From: JBBQAA01 sp038276395
GTDB lineage: Bacteria; Actinomycetota; Thermoleophilia; Solirubrobacterales; Solirubrobacteraceae
Direction: 5' to 3'
Assembly: GCA_038276395.1 (NCBI GenBank)
Contig: JBBQAA010000055.1
Coordinates: forward strand, 40,282-104,281
DNA: 64,000 nt
The first letter of the stretch is position 1. Each line of letters begins with the position of its first letter. The position numbers and the translations under genes are program-made. Under the pieces are notes generated by a model. It was not told the DNA's origin. It saw only the letters and a program-made list of their open reading frames with translations, and made no database searches. Of the stretch, positions 16,252-25,239 are shown in pieces.

Positions 16252-16833
16252 CTAGACCATGCGGGCGGTCGTGCCCTCCGCCGCCCCGGACCGGCGGCCG
16301 GAGCCGACGCTCACGGTCAGGAAACGCAGGGAATGGCGCCCGACCATGATCTCGTCGCCGTCGGCGAGTGGCGCCCAGCCGACCCGCTCGCCGTTGACGA
16401 ACACGCCGTTCATGGAGCGGTCGTCGAGCACGCGCACGCCGTCGGCGGCGCGGACGAACAGCGCGTGGCGGCGTGAGACGGTGGGATCGTCGAAGCGCAG
16501 ATCGGCGGCCAGCGAGCGCCCCACCCGGGTCCACTCGTTCTCCAGCGGAACCACCCGCACCTCCTCGCCGTCCTCGAAGACCAGGTAGTCGCCGGGACCG
16601 TCGAGGTGCGCGCGCAGCGCGGCGAGCCGCGGAAGCGACTCCTCGGGTATCGCGGCGGGCGGCTCCTCGGGCGCCGCGACGAGCATCGAGGCGCGCTCGA
16701 ACTCCTCGCCTTGGCAGGCGGGACAGGCGGGTAGCTCGTCGCGCGTGATGAGCGACAGGACGTAGCCGCAATCCGCGCAGCGGAAGGAGCCGGAGCCCGG
16801 CAGGGTCCCCATTTCGTGCGAGTCGTTCTCCAT
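16252..16833 (-). CDS. zinc-ribbon plus FHA domain protein
   Basis: The 193-residue protein begins with a zinc ribbon (CADCGY at about 19-24 and CPACQG at 37-42), has a linker, then an FHA domain at about 95-175 with the phosphothreonine-binding elements GRS, SRRHA and N-GVFVNG. FHA domains bind phosphothreonine peptides made by Ser/Thr kinases; no kinase is encoded nearby. A GGGAG ribosome-binding site directly precedes the ATG at 16833. The stop TAG is part of the parA promoter hexamer, so the pair is tightly linked. Function is not known beyond phosphopeptide reading. Confidence 0.85.
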   Translation of the reverse strand: MENDSHEMGTLPGSGSFRCADCGYVLSLITRDELPACPACQGEEFERASMLVAAPEEPPAAIPEESLPRLAALRAHLDGPGDYLVFEDGEEVRVVPLENEWTRVGRSLAADLRFDDPTVSRRHALFVRAADGVRVLDDRSMNGVFVNGERVGWAPLADGDEIMVGRHSLRFLTVSVGSGRRSGAAEGTTARMV

Positions 16834-16957
16834 CTCCCGGCGTCTCCCCTACTCCAAATAGTCGCGCGCTAGGCACTCGCGCCTTCCAAACAGGATACCC
16901 ACGAATGGCATCTCGCACACAGGAGGAGGACCGCTCACAGCGGCGAAAACGTCGGCC

Positions 16958-17245
16958 ATGCGCCTGCTCCCGTCCTCCGCCTCGGCCGCGCCGAGGATCC
17001 TGCCCGACCTCGAGCGCTCCCTGCTGCGCCGGGGGATCGGCGCGCTCGTAGCGGGGCGCTCCCGCTGCGATCGCTGCCACCGCACCCCGCTCGTGGGCGA
17101 GCGCGTGCACGTCTACGACAACGGGCGCCTGGCCTGCGAGTTGTGCCGGGATTCTCGCGAGCCGGCCTCCCGCGCGCCGGTCTCCTCGGAGGTCGTGCGC
17201 CACCCCGAGGCCGGGCACACCGTACGCCTCCGCGCCGCGGCGTAG
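16958..17245 (+). CDS. small zinc-ribbon protein of unknown function
   Basis: The 95-residue protein contains a four-cysteine zinc-binding pair, CDRCH and CELC, separated by TPLVGERVHVYDNGRLA, followed by a basic tail ending GHTVRLRAAA. The N-terminal 30 residues are helical. The cysteine spacing resembles treble-clef/zinc-ribbon folds. I do not recognise a named family. The ATG at 16958 has no close ribosome-binding site; AGGAGGAGGA lies 27 bases upstream, so the start is uncertain. It is divergent from the FHA gene. Confidence 0.6.
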   Translation: MRLLPSSASAAPRILPDLERSLLRRGIGALVAGRSRCDRCHRTPLVGERVHVYDNGRLACELCRDSREPASRAPVSSEVVRHPEAGHTVRLRAAA

Positions 17246-17264
17246 GGACCCACCGCGCCCGCCC

Positions 17265-17381
17265 AGATGGTTGGTTCGACGGCCGGGGTGGCCGGATGTG
17301 CGTGGATACGTGTCTACGGGTGCCGATCCGGCGCCCGTAGACACGTGCAGACGGGCGTGAGGGTCGTGGAATCAACCATCT
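17265..17381. repeat. 117-bp imperfect palindrome
   Basis: The outer arms begin AGATGGTTG at 17265 and end CAACCATCT at 17381 and match over about 20 bp with three mismatches. Inside, ACGTGTCTACGGG (17308-17320) pairs perfectly with CCCGTAGACACGT (17334-17346), and the stem continues with GCCG/CGGC around a 3-base ATC loop. No open frame uses it. It has a terminal-inverted-repeat layout like a MITE, or could be a regulatory/termination structure. Its last base is the first base of the TAAGCT promoter hexamer of the SRPBCC gene. Confidence 0.75.
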
Positions 17382-17394
17382 AAGCTCCCGGGCC

Positions 17395-17886
17395 GTGGAC
17401 CCGGTCACCGTCGAGACGACGATCGCGCGCCCGCGGGAGGAGGTCTTCGCCTATCTCCGCGACGTCGCCAACCACCCCGAGTTCACCGACCACTTCCTCA
17501 AGGACTGGCACCTGACGCGCGAGCAGAGTGCGGGCGCCGGCGCCGGCGCGCGCTTTCGCGTCGACGCGCCGCTGACCCGCTTCGGCTGGGCCGACACGAC
17601 GCTCACCGACGTGCAGGAGCCCTACCTGATCGCCCAGCACGGCCGCGGCGGCAAGTTCAACCGGATCCGCCAGCGGGGTGAGTTCCGCCTGAACGACAGC
17701 TCAGGCGGCACCCGGGTCGAGTGGACGCTCGAGACCCTGCCTGTGCTGCCGAGCGACCGCATGCTCGAGCTCGTGGCCGGCCGGGCCTGGTGGAAGCGCC
17801 AGCTCGGGCGCTCGCTGCGGCGCCTGCGCGCCATCCTCGAGGAGGACCGGGAGCGCGGCCTGCGGGCGAGCGTCGCGGCCGGCTGA
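17395..17886 (+). CDS. SRPBCC-fold lipid/polyketide-binding-like protein
   Basis: The 163-residue protein has the SRPBCC (START/polyketide cyclase) pattern: an N-terminal strand VETTIARPREEVFAYLRDV, central antiparallel strands and a long C-terminal helix rich in Arg/Leu. Such proteins bind hydrophobic ligands in a deep pocket; the ligand here cannot be predicted. It is cytoplasmic, with no signal. The GTG at 17395 lies 8 bases after TAAGCT (17381-17386), a leaderless arrangement, immediately after a large palindrome. The lipoprotein gene follows after 34 bases with its own promoter hexamer. Confidence 0.8.
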   Translation: MDPVTVETTIARPREEVFAYLRDVANHPEFTDHFLKDWHLTREQSAGAGAGARFRVDAPLTRFGWADTTLTDVQEPYLIAQHGRGGKFNRIRQRGEFRLNDSSGGTRVEWTLETLPVLPSDRMLELVAGRAWWKRQLGRSLRRLRAILEEDRERGLRASVAAG

Positions 17887-17920
17887 GACGGGGCTCCGCC
17901 TCCGTATGATGCCGCCCTGC

Positions 17921-18484
17921 ATGCGCCGTGCCCGCCGTCTCGCCCTCCTCCTGCTCGCGCTCGTGCCGGTTCTCCTCGCCGGCTGCGGCCAGGTCAAGCA
18001 CGCCGCCTACCAGGACGCCGCCACCGAGGGGCAGTACATCGCCTCGGGCGGTCTCAAGTACCAGATCCAGCTCTCCCGCGAGCTGAACCCGGCGCTGCCC
18101 GAGGACGCCGCCTACCTGCAGGACCTTGGGCCCGGCGTCGTCCAGCCCGGGAAGGGCAAGGAGTGGTTCGGCGTGTGGATGCTCGTGCAGGACGACAGCT
18201 CCCGCGCGCGGCTGATGACCAGCGACTTCGACATCAAGGACACGCTCGGGACCATCTACACCCCGGTCCCGGTCAAGCCCCAGAACATCCTCTCCTACCG
18301 GCCCGAGCTCCTGCATCCGCACGATCTCTACCCCTACGTCCAGACGGCCATCGCCCAGTCCGGCCCGCGGCGCGGCGCGATCATCCTCTTCCAGATCTCC
18401 ACGAGCGCCTACCAGAACCGGCCGCTGATCTTCTCGCTCCACGCGCCGGACGGCCAGACCTCCACCGTCAAGCTCGACCTGTGA
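17921..18484 (+). CDS. predicted lipoprotein of unknown function
   Basis: The 187-residue protein has a lipoprotein signal peptide: MRRARRLALLLLALVPVLL followed by the lipobox LAGC with Cys24 as lipidation site. The mature domain starts with a helix, then mixed beta structure (EWFGVWMLVQDD, GAIILFQISTSAYQNRPL). It resembles DUF4352-like extracellular immunoglobulin-type domains only loosely. ATG 17921 was chosen over in-frame ATGs at 17906 and 17909 because TATGAT (17905-17910) is the apparent -10 hexamer and overlaps them. The stop overlaps the next gene by four bases. Confidence 0.8.
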   Translation: MRRARRLALLLLALVPVLLAGCGQVKHAAYQDAATEGQYIASGGLKYQIQLSRELNPALPEDAAYLQDLGPGVVQPGKGKEWFGVWMLVQDDSSRARLMTSDFDIKDTLGTIYTPVPVKPQNILSYRPELLHPHDLYPYVQTAIAQSGPRRGAIILFQISTSAYQNRPLIFSLHAPDGQTSTVKLDL

Positions 18485-18732
18485 GCGAGGACCGGCCCTG
18501 GCTCGGCGAGGAGCCCACCGGCCGGATCGACCCGACTTTCCGCCCTGCCCCGACGGGCCTGGCGATCTTCTTCGCGGTCGCGGCGCCGATCGTCTTCGCC
18601 GCGCTCATCCAGTCGGGGGGGACGAACTGGACGCTCTTCGTGATCGGGCTCGCCGTCGGCGTCGTCGCCGGCGTGATCGCCTTCCTCCTCATGGACGCGC
18701 GCGGAGGGCGGGGCCCGCGCCCTCCGCTCTGA
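18481..18732 (+). CDS. small two-span membrane protein
   Basis: The 83-residue protein starts at a GTG overlapping the lipoprotein stop (GTGA). Residues 25-42 and 50-68 are hydrophobic spans separated by a short QSGGTN turn; the C-terminus is short, Arg/Gly/Pro-rich and probably cytoplasmic. No family is recognised. Translational coupling suggests that it works with the lipoprotein encoded just before it. Confidence 0.65.
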   Translation: MSEDRPWLGEEPTGRIDPTFRPAPTGLAIFFAVAAPIVFAALIQSGGTNWTLFVIGLAVGVVAGVIAFLLMDARGGRGPRPPL

Positions 18733-18752
18733 TCGGTCGACTAGGCGACTGT

Positions 18753-19029
18753 CTAGGCGCGGGTCACCTTGGCGGCAACGTGCCGGCGCGATCCGCCGCC
18801 GGTGGTGGCGTCCACGAACGGGCGCGGCATCGCCCGCACATCCCCCGCCGCGGCCGCCGAGCGCTCGCGGGCGAAGAGTCCGCGCAGGCCGTTGACGCTG
18901 TCGTGGCCCGCCGCCTCGAGCCGGTCGAGGAGGCAGCCGCAGTCCAGCACCTGGCCGTTGGGACCGTTCTCGCAGCCCGCGGCGAACTCCGAGCGCTGGG
19001 CATCGCTGAGCGGCCGGTTTGAGCGTGGA
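18753..19029 (-). pseudogene. out-of-frame C-terminal domain of the RDD protein
   Basis: Directly after the RDD reading frame stops at 19030, a neighbouring frame encodes SDAQRSEFAAGCENG, then LDCGCLLDRLEAAGHDS and a helical tail to 18753. This looks like a genuine small cysteine-containing domain, not a shadow, but it has no usable start codon of its own (no ATG, GTG or TTG near its beginning). The simplest reading is a one-base frameshift separating it from the RDD gene, real or from sequencing. Confidence 0.55.
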
Positions 19030-19650
19030 TCACCGGGTAGGCGACACCGCGGAGAGGAGCACGGCGACGATCGTCGCCGCCGGCAGGATCCACCCCGGAG
19101 TCCCCCTCGCGGCGGAGAGCCGATCCTCGGCGACGACCATCGTCCCGCCCGCGACGTCGCCGATGCGCCGGCGCCGGGCGGCCCCGGTGCGGACCATGCT
19201 GACGAGCCCGGAGACGTAGTAGACCGGCAGCTGGTCGATGATCCGCAGCGCCGAGCGCGTAGCGATCGCCCGGGTCGTGGCGCGGCCGCCGTCTCTCGAG
19301 AGGACCCGCAGGCCGTATCGGCGCTCGCCGATCGTCTGCCCGTCGCGAGACTCGAGCAGGAAGTGGTAGGCGATGCCGCCGGCGACGAGCGCGAGGACAT
19401 GAGTCGGAGCGGTCACCCTCCACTCGAGGCCGGCGCAGAAGACCACATACCGCCGTTGACGATGACCGCGTCGGGTGATCGCCGCGCTGATCCGCCAGCG
19501 GACGGCGGCGTCCGCCGCCCCCGGGGCCAGGCCCGGAGAGAACGCGGCGGCGGCCGGCGCCGGAGCCGCCGGGGTCAGGTCGCTCGGAGTCCAGCCCGGG
19601 GGAGGGACGGAGGCTGGCGGGGTCGTGCTCTGACCTGAGCTCGTGCGCAC
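19030..19650 (-). CDS. RDD-family membrane protein
   Basis: The 206-residue protein has a Pro/Ala-rich N-terminus of about 50 residues, then an RDD domain: a first span near 85-105, the conserved QTIGERRYGLRVLSRDG segment, an ARS-like RSALRIID helix and a final span near 185-203. RDD proteins are small membrane proteins, some linked to ion transport. The GTG at 19650 has GGAG 9 bases upstream and follows the PBP gene by 50 bases. The frame ends abruptly after the last span; a likely C-terminal domain continues in another frame (18753-19029). Confidence 0.75.
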   Translation of the reverse strand: MRTSSGQSTTPPASVPPPGWTPSDLTPAAPAPAAAAFSPGLAPGAADAAVRWRISAAITRRGHRQRRYVVFCAGLEWRVTAPTHVLALVAGGIAYHFLLESRDGQTIGERRYGLRVLSRDGGRATTRAIATRSALRIIDQLPVYYVSGLVSMVRTGAARRRRIGDVAGGTMVVAEDRLSAARGTPGWILPAATIVAVLLSAVSPTR

Positions 19651-19700
19651 TCGTCGGACTCCGCGGCGCGGCCCTCGAGCGACGAGGCGCGCTCCCTTTC

Positions 19701-21395
19701 TCAGCGTCGCGGGGCGAGCCCGGCGGCGAGGATCCCTCGGACCGCGGGGGCGGCCACGGCGCCCCCCGCGCCGGCCTCGACGAGCAGCATCCCCGCGGCG
19801 ATCCGCGGCCGCCCGGCCGGGGCAAAGGCGACGAACCACGCGTCGGTCTGCTTGCGCGGCGGGCTCGGGGTCGTGCCCGTCGTGCCGGTGGAGGGCTGCG
19901 CGCTCGGGGCGTCCTGGAGCTCGGCCGTGCCGGTCTTGCCCGCCACGCGGACGCCGGGGATCGCCGCCGCGGTGCCGGTCCCGAAGGCGACGACGGCGAG
20001 CATCAGCCGGCGCAGCGTGCGCACGACCCGGGGCGCGACGGCGCGCACGAAGCGGGGCCGCGCGCCGAGGAGCAGCGTCGGCCGGGGGCGCCGCCCGCCG
20101 GCGGCCACGGTGGCGGCCACGAGCGTCATCTGCAGCGCCGTGGCCTGGACCTTCCCCTGGCCGATCGCCGAGGAGCCGACGGCCAGGTCGCCGGAGATCT
20201 CGCTCGCGGGGGGGATCGTGCTTTCGGCGGCGCCGTCGATCCCGGCCGGCGCGTTGAAGCCGAAGCGCTCGGCCGTGGCCACGAGGCGGGCGGCGCCGAG
20301 CTTCGCGCCGAGCGGCGCGAAGACGGAGTTGCACGAGTTGGCGAAGGCCTGCTCGAAGGTGCCGCCGCAGCTCTCCCCGTTGGCGTTGGAGAGCGTCGTG
20401 CCCTCGAGGGTCGCCGCCGTCTGCACGGGAAAGGAGTTCCTGAGCGAGACGATGCGCGCGCCAAGCGCCCCCGCCGCGGTGACGATCTTGAACGTCGAGC
20501 CCGGCGGCTGCGGGGCGGAGAACGCGATGCCGGCCAGCGCCAGGACCTGGCCCGTGCGCGGGTCGACGGCGGTGGCGCCGCCGTAGCGGCCGGCCAGCGC
20601 GGCGATCGCTGCGCGCTCGATGCGCGGATCGATCGACGTGCGCACGGCCCGGGCGGGGACCGGGTCGCGGGTGGCGAGGACGCGGGCGCCGGCGCGGAGG
20701 CTTCCGCCGGGCTGCCCGGACAGGCGGGACTCGAGCGCGCGCTCGAGCCCCGTGAGGCCGACGCGCGCGCCCGGCGGGTAGCCGCGCGCACGGAGCTCCA
20801 AGCGCTCGGCCGCGGGGGCCGGGCCGAGCTCGCCGACGATCTCCCCCGCTACGTCGGGAATGGGCGAGCCGCGGTCGCTCGCCCGGGCGAGGACCTCCCC
20901 GCCGCGGGCGAGGATCGGCGCGCGCCGGGGCAGGGCGACCCGGCGGGAGAGGACGCCGTTGGCCGCGGTCAGGCCCGGGAAGAGGACCTGCGGGCGATAG
21001 ACCACTCGGCCGCCCGCGACGGGCACCGAGAGCACGGCGCGGAAGGCGCCGAAGATCCGGGTGCGCGCGCGGACGGGGACGCGCACGATGCCGCCGCGGG
21101 GCGGGCTCGCCCGCCCCGCCCGGGCGGAGCGCAGGGTGGCCAGCACCGTGTTCTGACGGTAGAGCGAGGCGAGGGCGCTGCGGCTGATCCGGCGCCGGCT
21201 CGCGCCGTCGAGCAGGGCGTACATCCCGCGAAGGTCGCCGTCGGCCCAGGCCCGGGCGAACGCTCCGCCCACCTGGCGATCGGCGCGCTCTCCGCTCGTG
21301 GCGGCGCGGGTGCCGAGAAAGAAGGAGAGCCCGGCGAGGAGGAGGAGCGGCGCGAGGCGCAGGCGTCTGTCCCGCGCCGATATCCGCCAGCTCAT
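19701..21395 (-). CDS. class B penicillin-binding protein with MecA-N-like domain
   Basis: The 564-residue protein has an N-terminal membrane anchor at about 13-30, an NTF2/MecA-N-like domain at about 40-135, a PBP dimerisation region and a C-terminal transpeptidase. Active-site motifs are Ser300-x-x-Lys303 (STFK), Ser354-Cys-Asn356 (SCN) and Lys487-Thr-Gly489 (KTG), all intact. It cross-links peptidoglycan outside the membrane. A Thr/Gly/Pro-rich insertion follows the KTG motif near residues 495-515. The ATG at 21395 sits 9 bases after TAGAAT on its strand, and the promoter overlaps that of the divergent protease gene. The RDD gene is downstream. Confidence 0.92.
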   Translation of the reverse strand: MSWRISARDRRLRLAPLLLLAGLSFFLGTRAATSGERADRQVGGAFARAWADGDLRGMYALLDGASRRRISRSALASLYRQNTVLATLRSARAGRASPPRGGIVRVPVRARTRIFGAFRAVLSVPVAGGRVVYRPQVLFPGLTAANGVLSRRVALPRRAPILARGGEVLARASDRGSPIPDVAGEIVGELGPAPAAERLELRARGYPPGARVGLTGLERALESRLSGQPGGSLRAGARVLATRDPVPARAVRTSIDPRIERAAIAALAGRYGGATAVDPRTGQVLALAGIAFSAPQPPGSTFKIVTAAGALGARIVSLRNSFPVQTAATLEGTTLSNANGESCGGTFEQAFANSCNSVFAPLGAKLGAARLVATAERFGFNAPAGIDGAAESTIPPASEISGDLAVGSSAIGQGKVQATALQMTLVAATVAAGGRRPRPTLLLGARPRFVRAVAPRVVRTLRRLMLAVVAFGTGTAAAIPGVRVAGKTGTAELQDAPSAQPSTGTTGTTPSPPRKQTDAWFVAFAPAGRPRIAAGMLLVEAGAGGAVAAPAVRGILAAGLAPRR

Positions 21396-21404
21396 CGAGG
21401 CGGG

Positions 21405-21414
21405 ATTCTAGGCT
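21405..21414. promoter_or_regulatory. overlapping divergent -10 elements, PBP/MarP-like
   Basis: The decamer ATTCTAGGCT contains TAGAAT on the minus strand (21410 to 21405, 9 bases before the PBP start) and TAGGCT on the plus strand (21409 to 21414, 14 bases before the protease GTG). They share T21409 and A21410. Because both hexamers need the same TA, the two promoters should not be melted independently. Confidence 0.65.
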
Positions 21415-21428
21415 CGGCGGCGGCTCCC

Positions 21429-22592
21429 GTGACGACTTTCGACTGGATCATCGTCGGCTTCGCCGTCGTCATGGCGATCTTCGGGTCCCTGCGCGGGTTC
21501 ATCGTCGGCGCGCTCTCGCTCCTCGGTTTCGCCCTCGGCGCCTTCCTGGGGACGCGCCTCGGTCCCCATCTGCTCCACGGCGGCAGCTCCTCGCCCTACG
21601 CACCGCTCTTCGGCGTGCTCGGCGCGCTCATCGCCGGCGGCATCCTCGCGGGCGCGCTCGAGGGGCTCGGCAACCGCATCCGCGCCGCGCTTCGCCTTCC
21701 CGGGATCGGGTTCGTGGACGGCCTGCTCGGCGCGGCGCTGACCGCCGCGGTCGCCCTCGGCTTCGTCTGGCTCGGCGGCGCGGTGGCGCTCCAGACGCCG
21801 GGGGTCGCCGGCCCGATCCGCGGCGAGTTCCGTCACTCGGAGGTCCTGCGGGCGCTGAACGAGACGCTGCCCCCCTCCGGGCCGATCCTCAACGCGCTGA
21901 ACCGCTTTGACCCGCTGCCCTCGATTCGCGGCCCGCTGCCCGACGTGAGCGCGCCGACGAAGCGGATCCTCCGCCGCCCAGGGCCGCGCCGTGCGGCCCG
22001 CAGCGTCGTGCGGATCACGGGGACGGCCTGCGGGCTCGGCATCGAGGGCTCGGGCTGGGCGGCGGGCGGCGGGCTCGTCGTCACCAACGCGCACGTCGTC
22101 GCGGGGGAGAGCGACACCCAGGTCCAGCCGCGCGGGACGGGGGATCGCCTTTCCGCGACCGTCGTGCGGGTCGATCCCCGCAACGACATCGCGATCCTGC
22201 GCGTGCCCGGCCTGCGGCTCCCGGCGCTGCGCCAGCGGCCGGGCGCGGCCTCGGGGACCGAGGGGGTCATCCTCGGCTTCCCGGAGAACGGCCCGTTCGA
22301 CGCGCGGCCCGCCCGAATCGCGGGAACGGCGACGGTCCGCAGCGTCGACGCCTACGGGCGCGGCCCGGTGCGCCGGCGGGTGACGGCGTTTCGCGCCGTC
22401 GTGCGCCCGGGGAACTCGGGCGGCCCGCTCGTCCTGGCCGACGGCCGGGTGGCCGCCACGGTCTTCGCGGCGACGGTCGACGGTCGCAACGACGGCGGCT
22501 ACGGCGTGCCGGCCGAGGTCGTCCGCGGGGCGCTGGCCGCCGCGCGGGCCTCTCGGCGGGCGGTGCCGACCGGGCCGTGCGGCAACGGGTGA
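21429..22592 (+). CDS. MarP-like membrane serine protease (CvpA + trypsin-like)
   Basis: The 387-residue protein has a CvpA/colicin-V-like N-terminal domain with four membrane spans (about 5-115) and a periplasmic chymotrypsin-fold protease with His222 (TNAHVV), Asp253 (RNDIAIL) and Ser330 (RPGNSGGPL). This is the architecture of mycobacterial MarP, needed for acid resistance and wall hydrolase processing. Two cysteines, at 201 and near the C-terminus, could form a disulfide, as MarP does in its activation. The GTG at 21429 is 14 bases after TAGGCT. It is divergent from a PBP gene, consistent with an envelope role. Confidence 0.88.
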   Translation: MTTFDWIIVGFAVVMAIFGSLRGFIVGALSLLGFALGAFLGTRLGPHLLHGGSSSPYAPLFGVLGALIAGGILAGALEGLGNRIRAALRLPGIGFVDGLLGAALTAAVALGFVWLGGAVALQTPGVAGPIRGEFRHSEVLRALNETLPPSGPILNALNRFDPLPSIRGPLPDVSAPTKRILRRPGPRRAARSVVRITGTACGLGIEGSGWAAGGGLVVTNAHVVAGESDTQVQPRGTGDRLSATVVRVDPRNDIAILRVPGLRLPALRQRPGAASGTEGVILGFPENGPFDARPARIAGTATVRSVDAYGRGPVRRRVTAFRAVVRPGNSGGPLVLADGRVAATVFAATVDGRNDGGYGVPAEVVRGALAAARASRRAVPTGPCGNG

Positions 22593-22658
22593 CGAAAGTG
22601 CGAAGGATCACTCCGCTCGGCGCCGCCGGCCCCGGGCGCCGGTAGGCTCGGCGGCACC

Positions 22659-24920
<2,262 letters not shown>

Positions 24921-25239
24921 CGCGGCGCCAGACGCTGGGCGCCGGCGCTCCCTCTCTGGTCCGCGGACACCCCTGAAGGACACGACGGCTCCCGGCTGAG
25001 CGTGCGGACGGCCGCCGGCGGCGGCGGAGAGCCGGAGCGCCGCCGCGCCGGGAGGAGAGGTGGCGGGGGCGCCGACGCCCCGGTGGTTTCGTCGATCGCC
25101 CGCGGCCGACCGGCGCCGGGACGACGAAACCATCGCGGGGCGACGGTTTCGTCGAAATCCTTCCGCGTGGGCGCGCGCGAGCCACAAACCGACGCCGGAT
25201 GGCCCCCGCGCCGTCCACCCCCCGCGGCACGATTCATGG
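24921..25239. other. intergenic region with GGTTTCGTCG repeats
   Basis: These 319 bases hold no convincing gene. Three copies of GGTTTCGTCG lie here, two direct (from 25085 and 25145) and one inverted (25122-25131). Frames are open by GC bias and one is continuous with the downstream nuclease gene from 25060, but the translated extension is Arg/Pro-rich and is not part of the protein family. Confidence 0.6.
25084..25155. repeat. three-copy GGTTTCGTCG repeat cluster
   Basis: TGGTTTCGTCGATCG starts at 25084, its inverted form CGACGAAACCATCG at 25122, and CGGTTTCGTCGAAA at 25144. The first two make a spaced inverted repeat whose match extends beyond the 10-bp core. The cluster lies about 90-155 bases before the recombination nuclease start, so it could be an operator array; it could also be the relic of a mobile repeat. 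Confidence 0.55.

Noticed and set aside
16905..16957. ATG at 16905 as a gene start before the zinc-ribbon gene
   Set aside because: Its frame has no ribosome-binding site or promoter hexamer and runs out of frame into the Cys-containing gene with a Pro/Arg/Cys-rich product.
15437..17344. 635-codon minus-strand frame joining ParA with upstream sequence
   Set aside because: ParA is complete from the ATG at 16240; the upstream part is an out-of-frame shadow of the FHA gene.
25084..25155. CRISPR-like repeat array
   Set aside because: The three boxes are only about 10 bp long, differ in orientation and spacing, and no cas gene is nearby.
25060..25239. In-frame N-terminal extension of the AddB-like protein
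   Set aside because: The 60 extra residues are Arg/Pro-rich and encode the DNA repeat cluster; family members start at the VPLHLVAGPANAAKAG segment.
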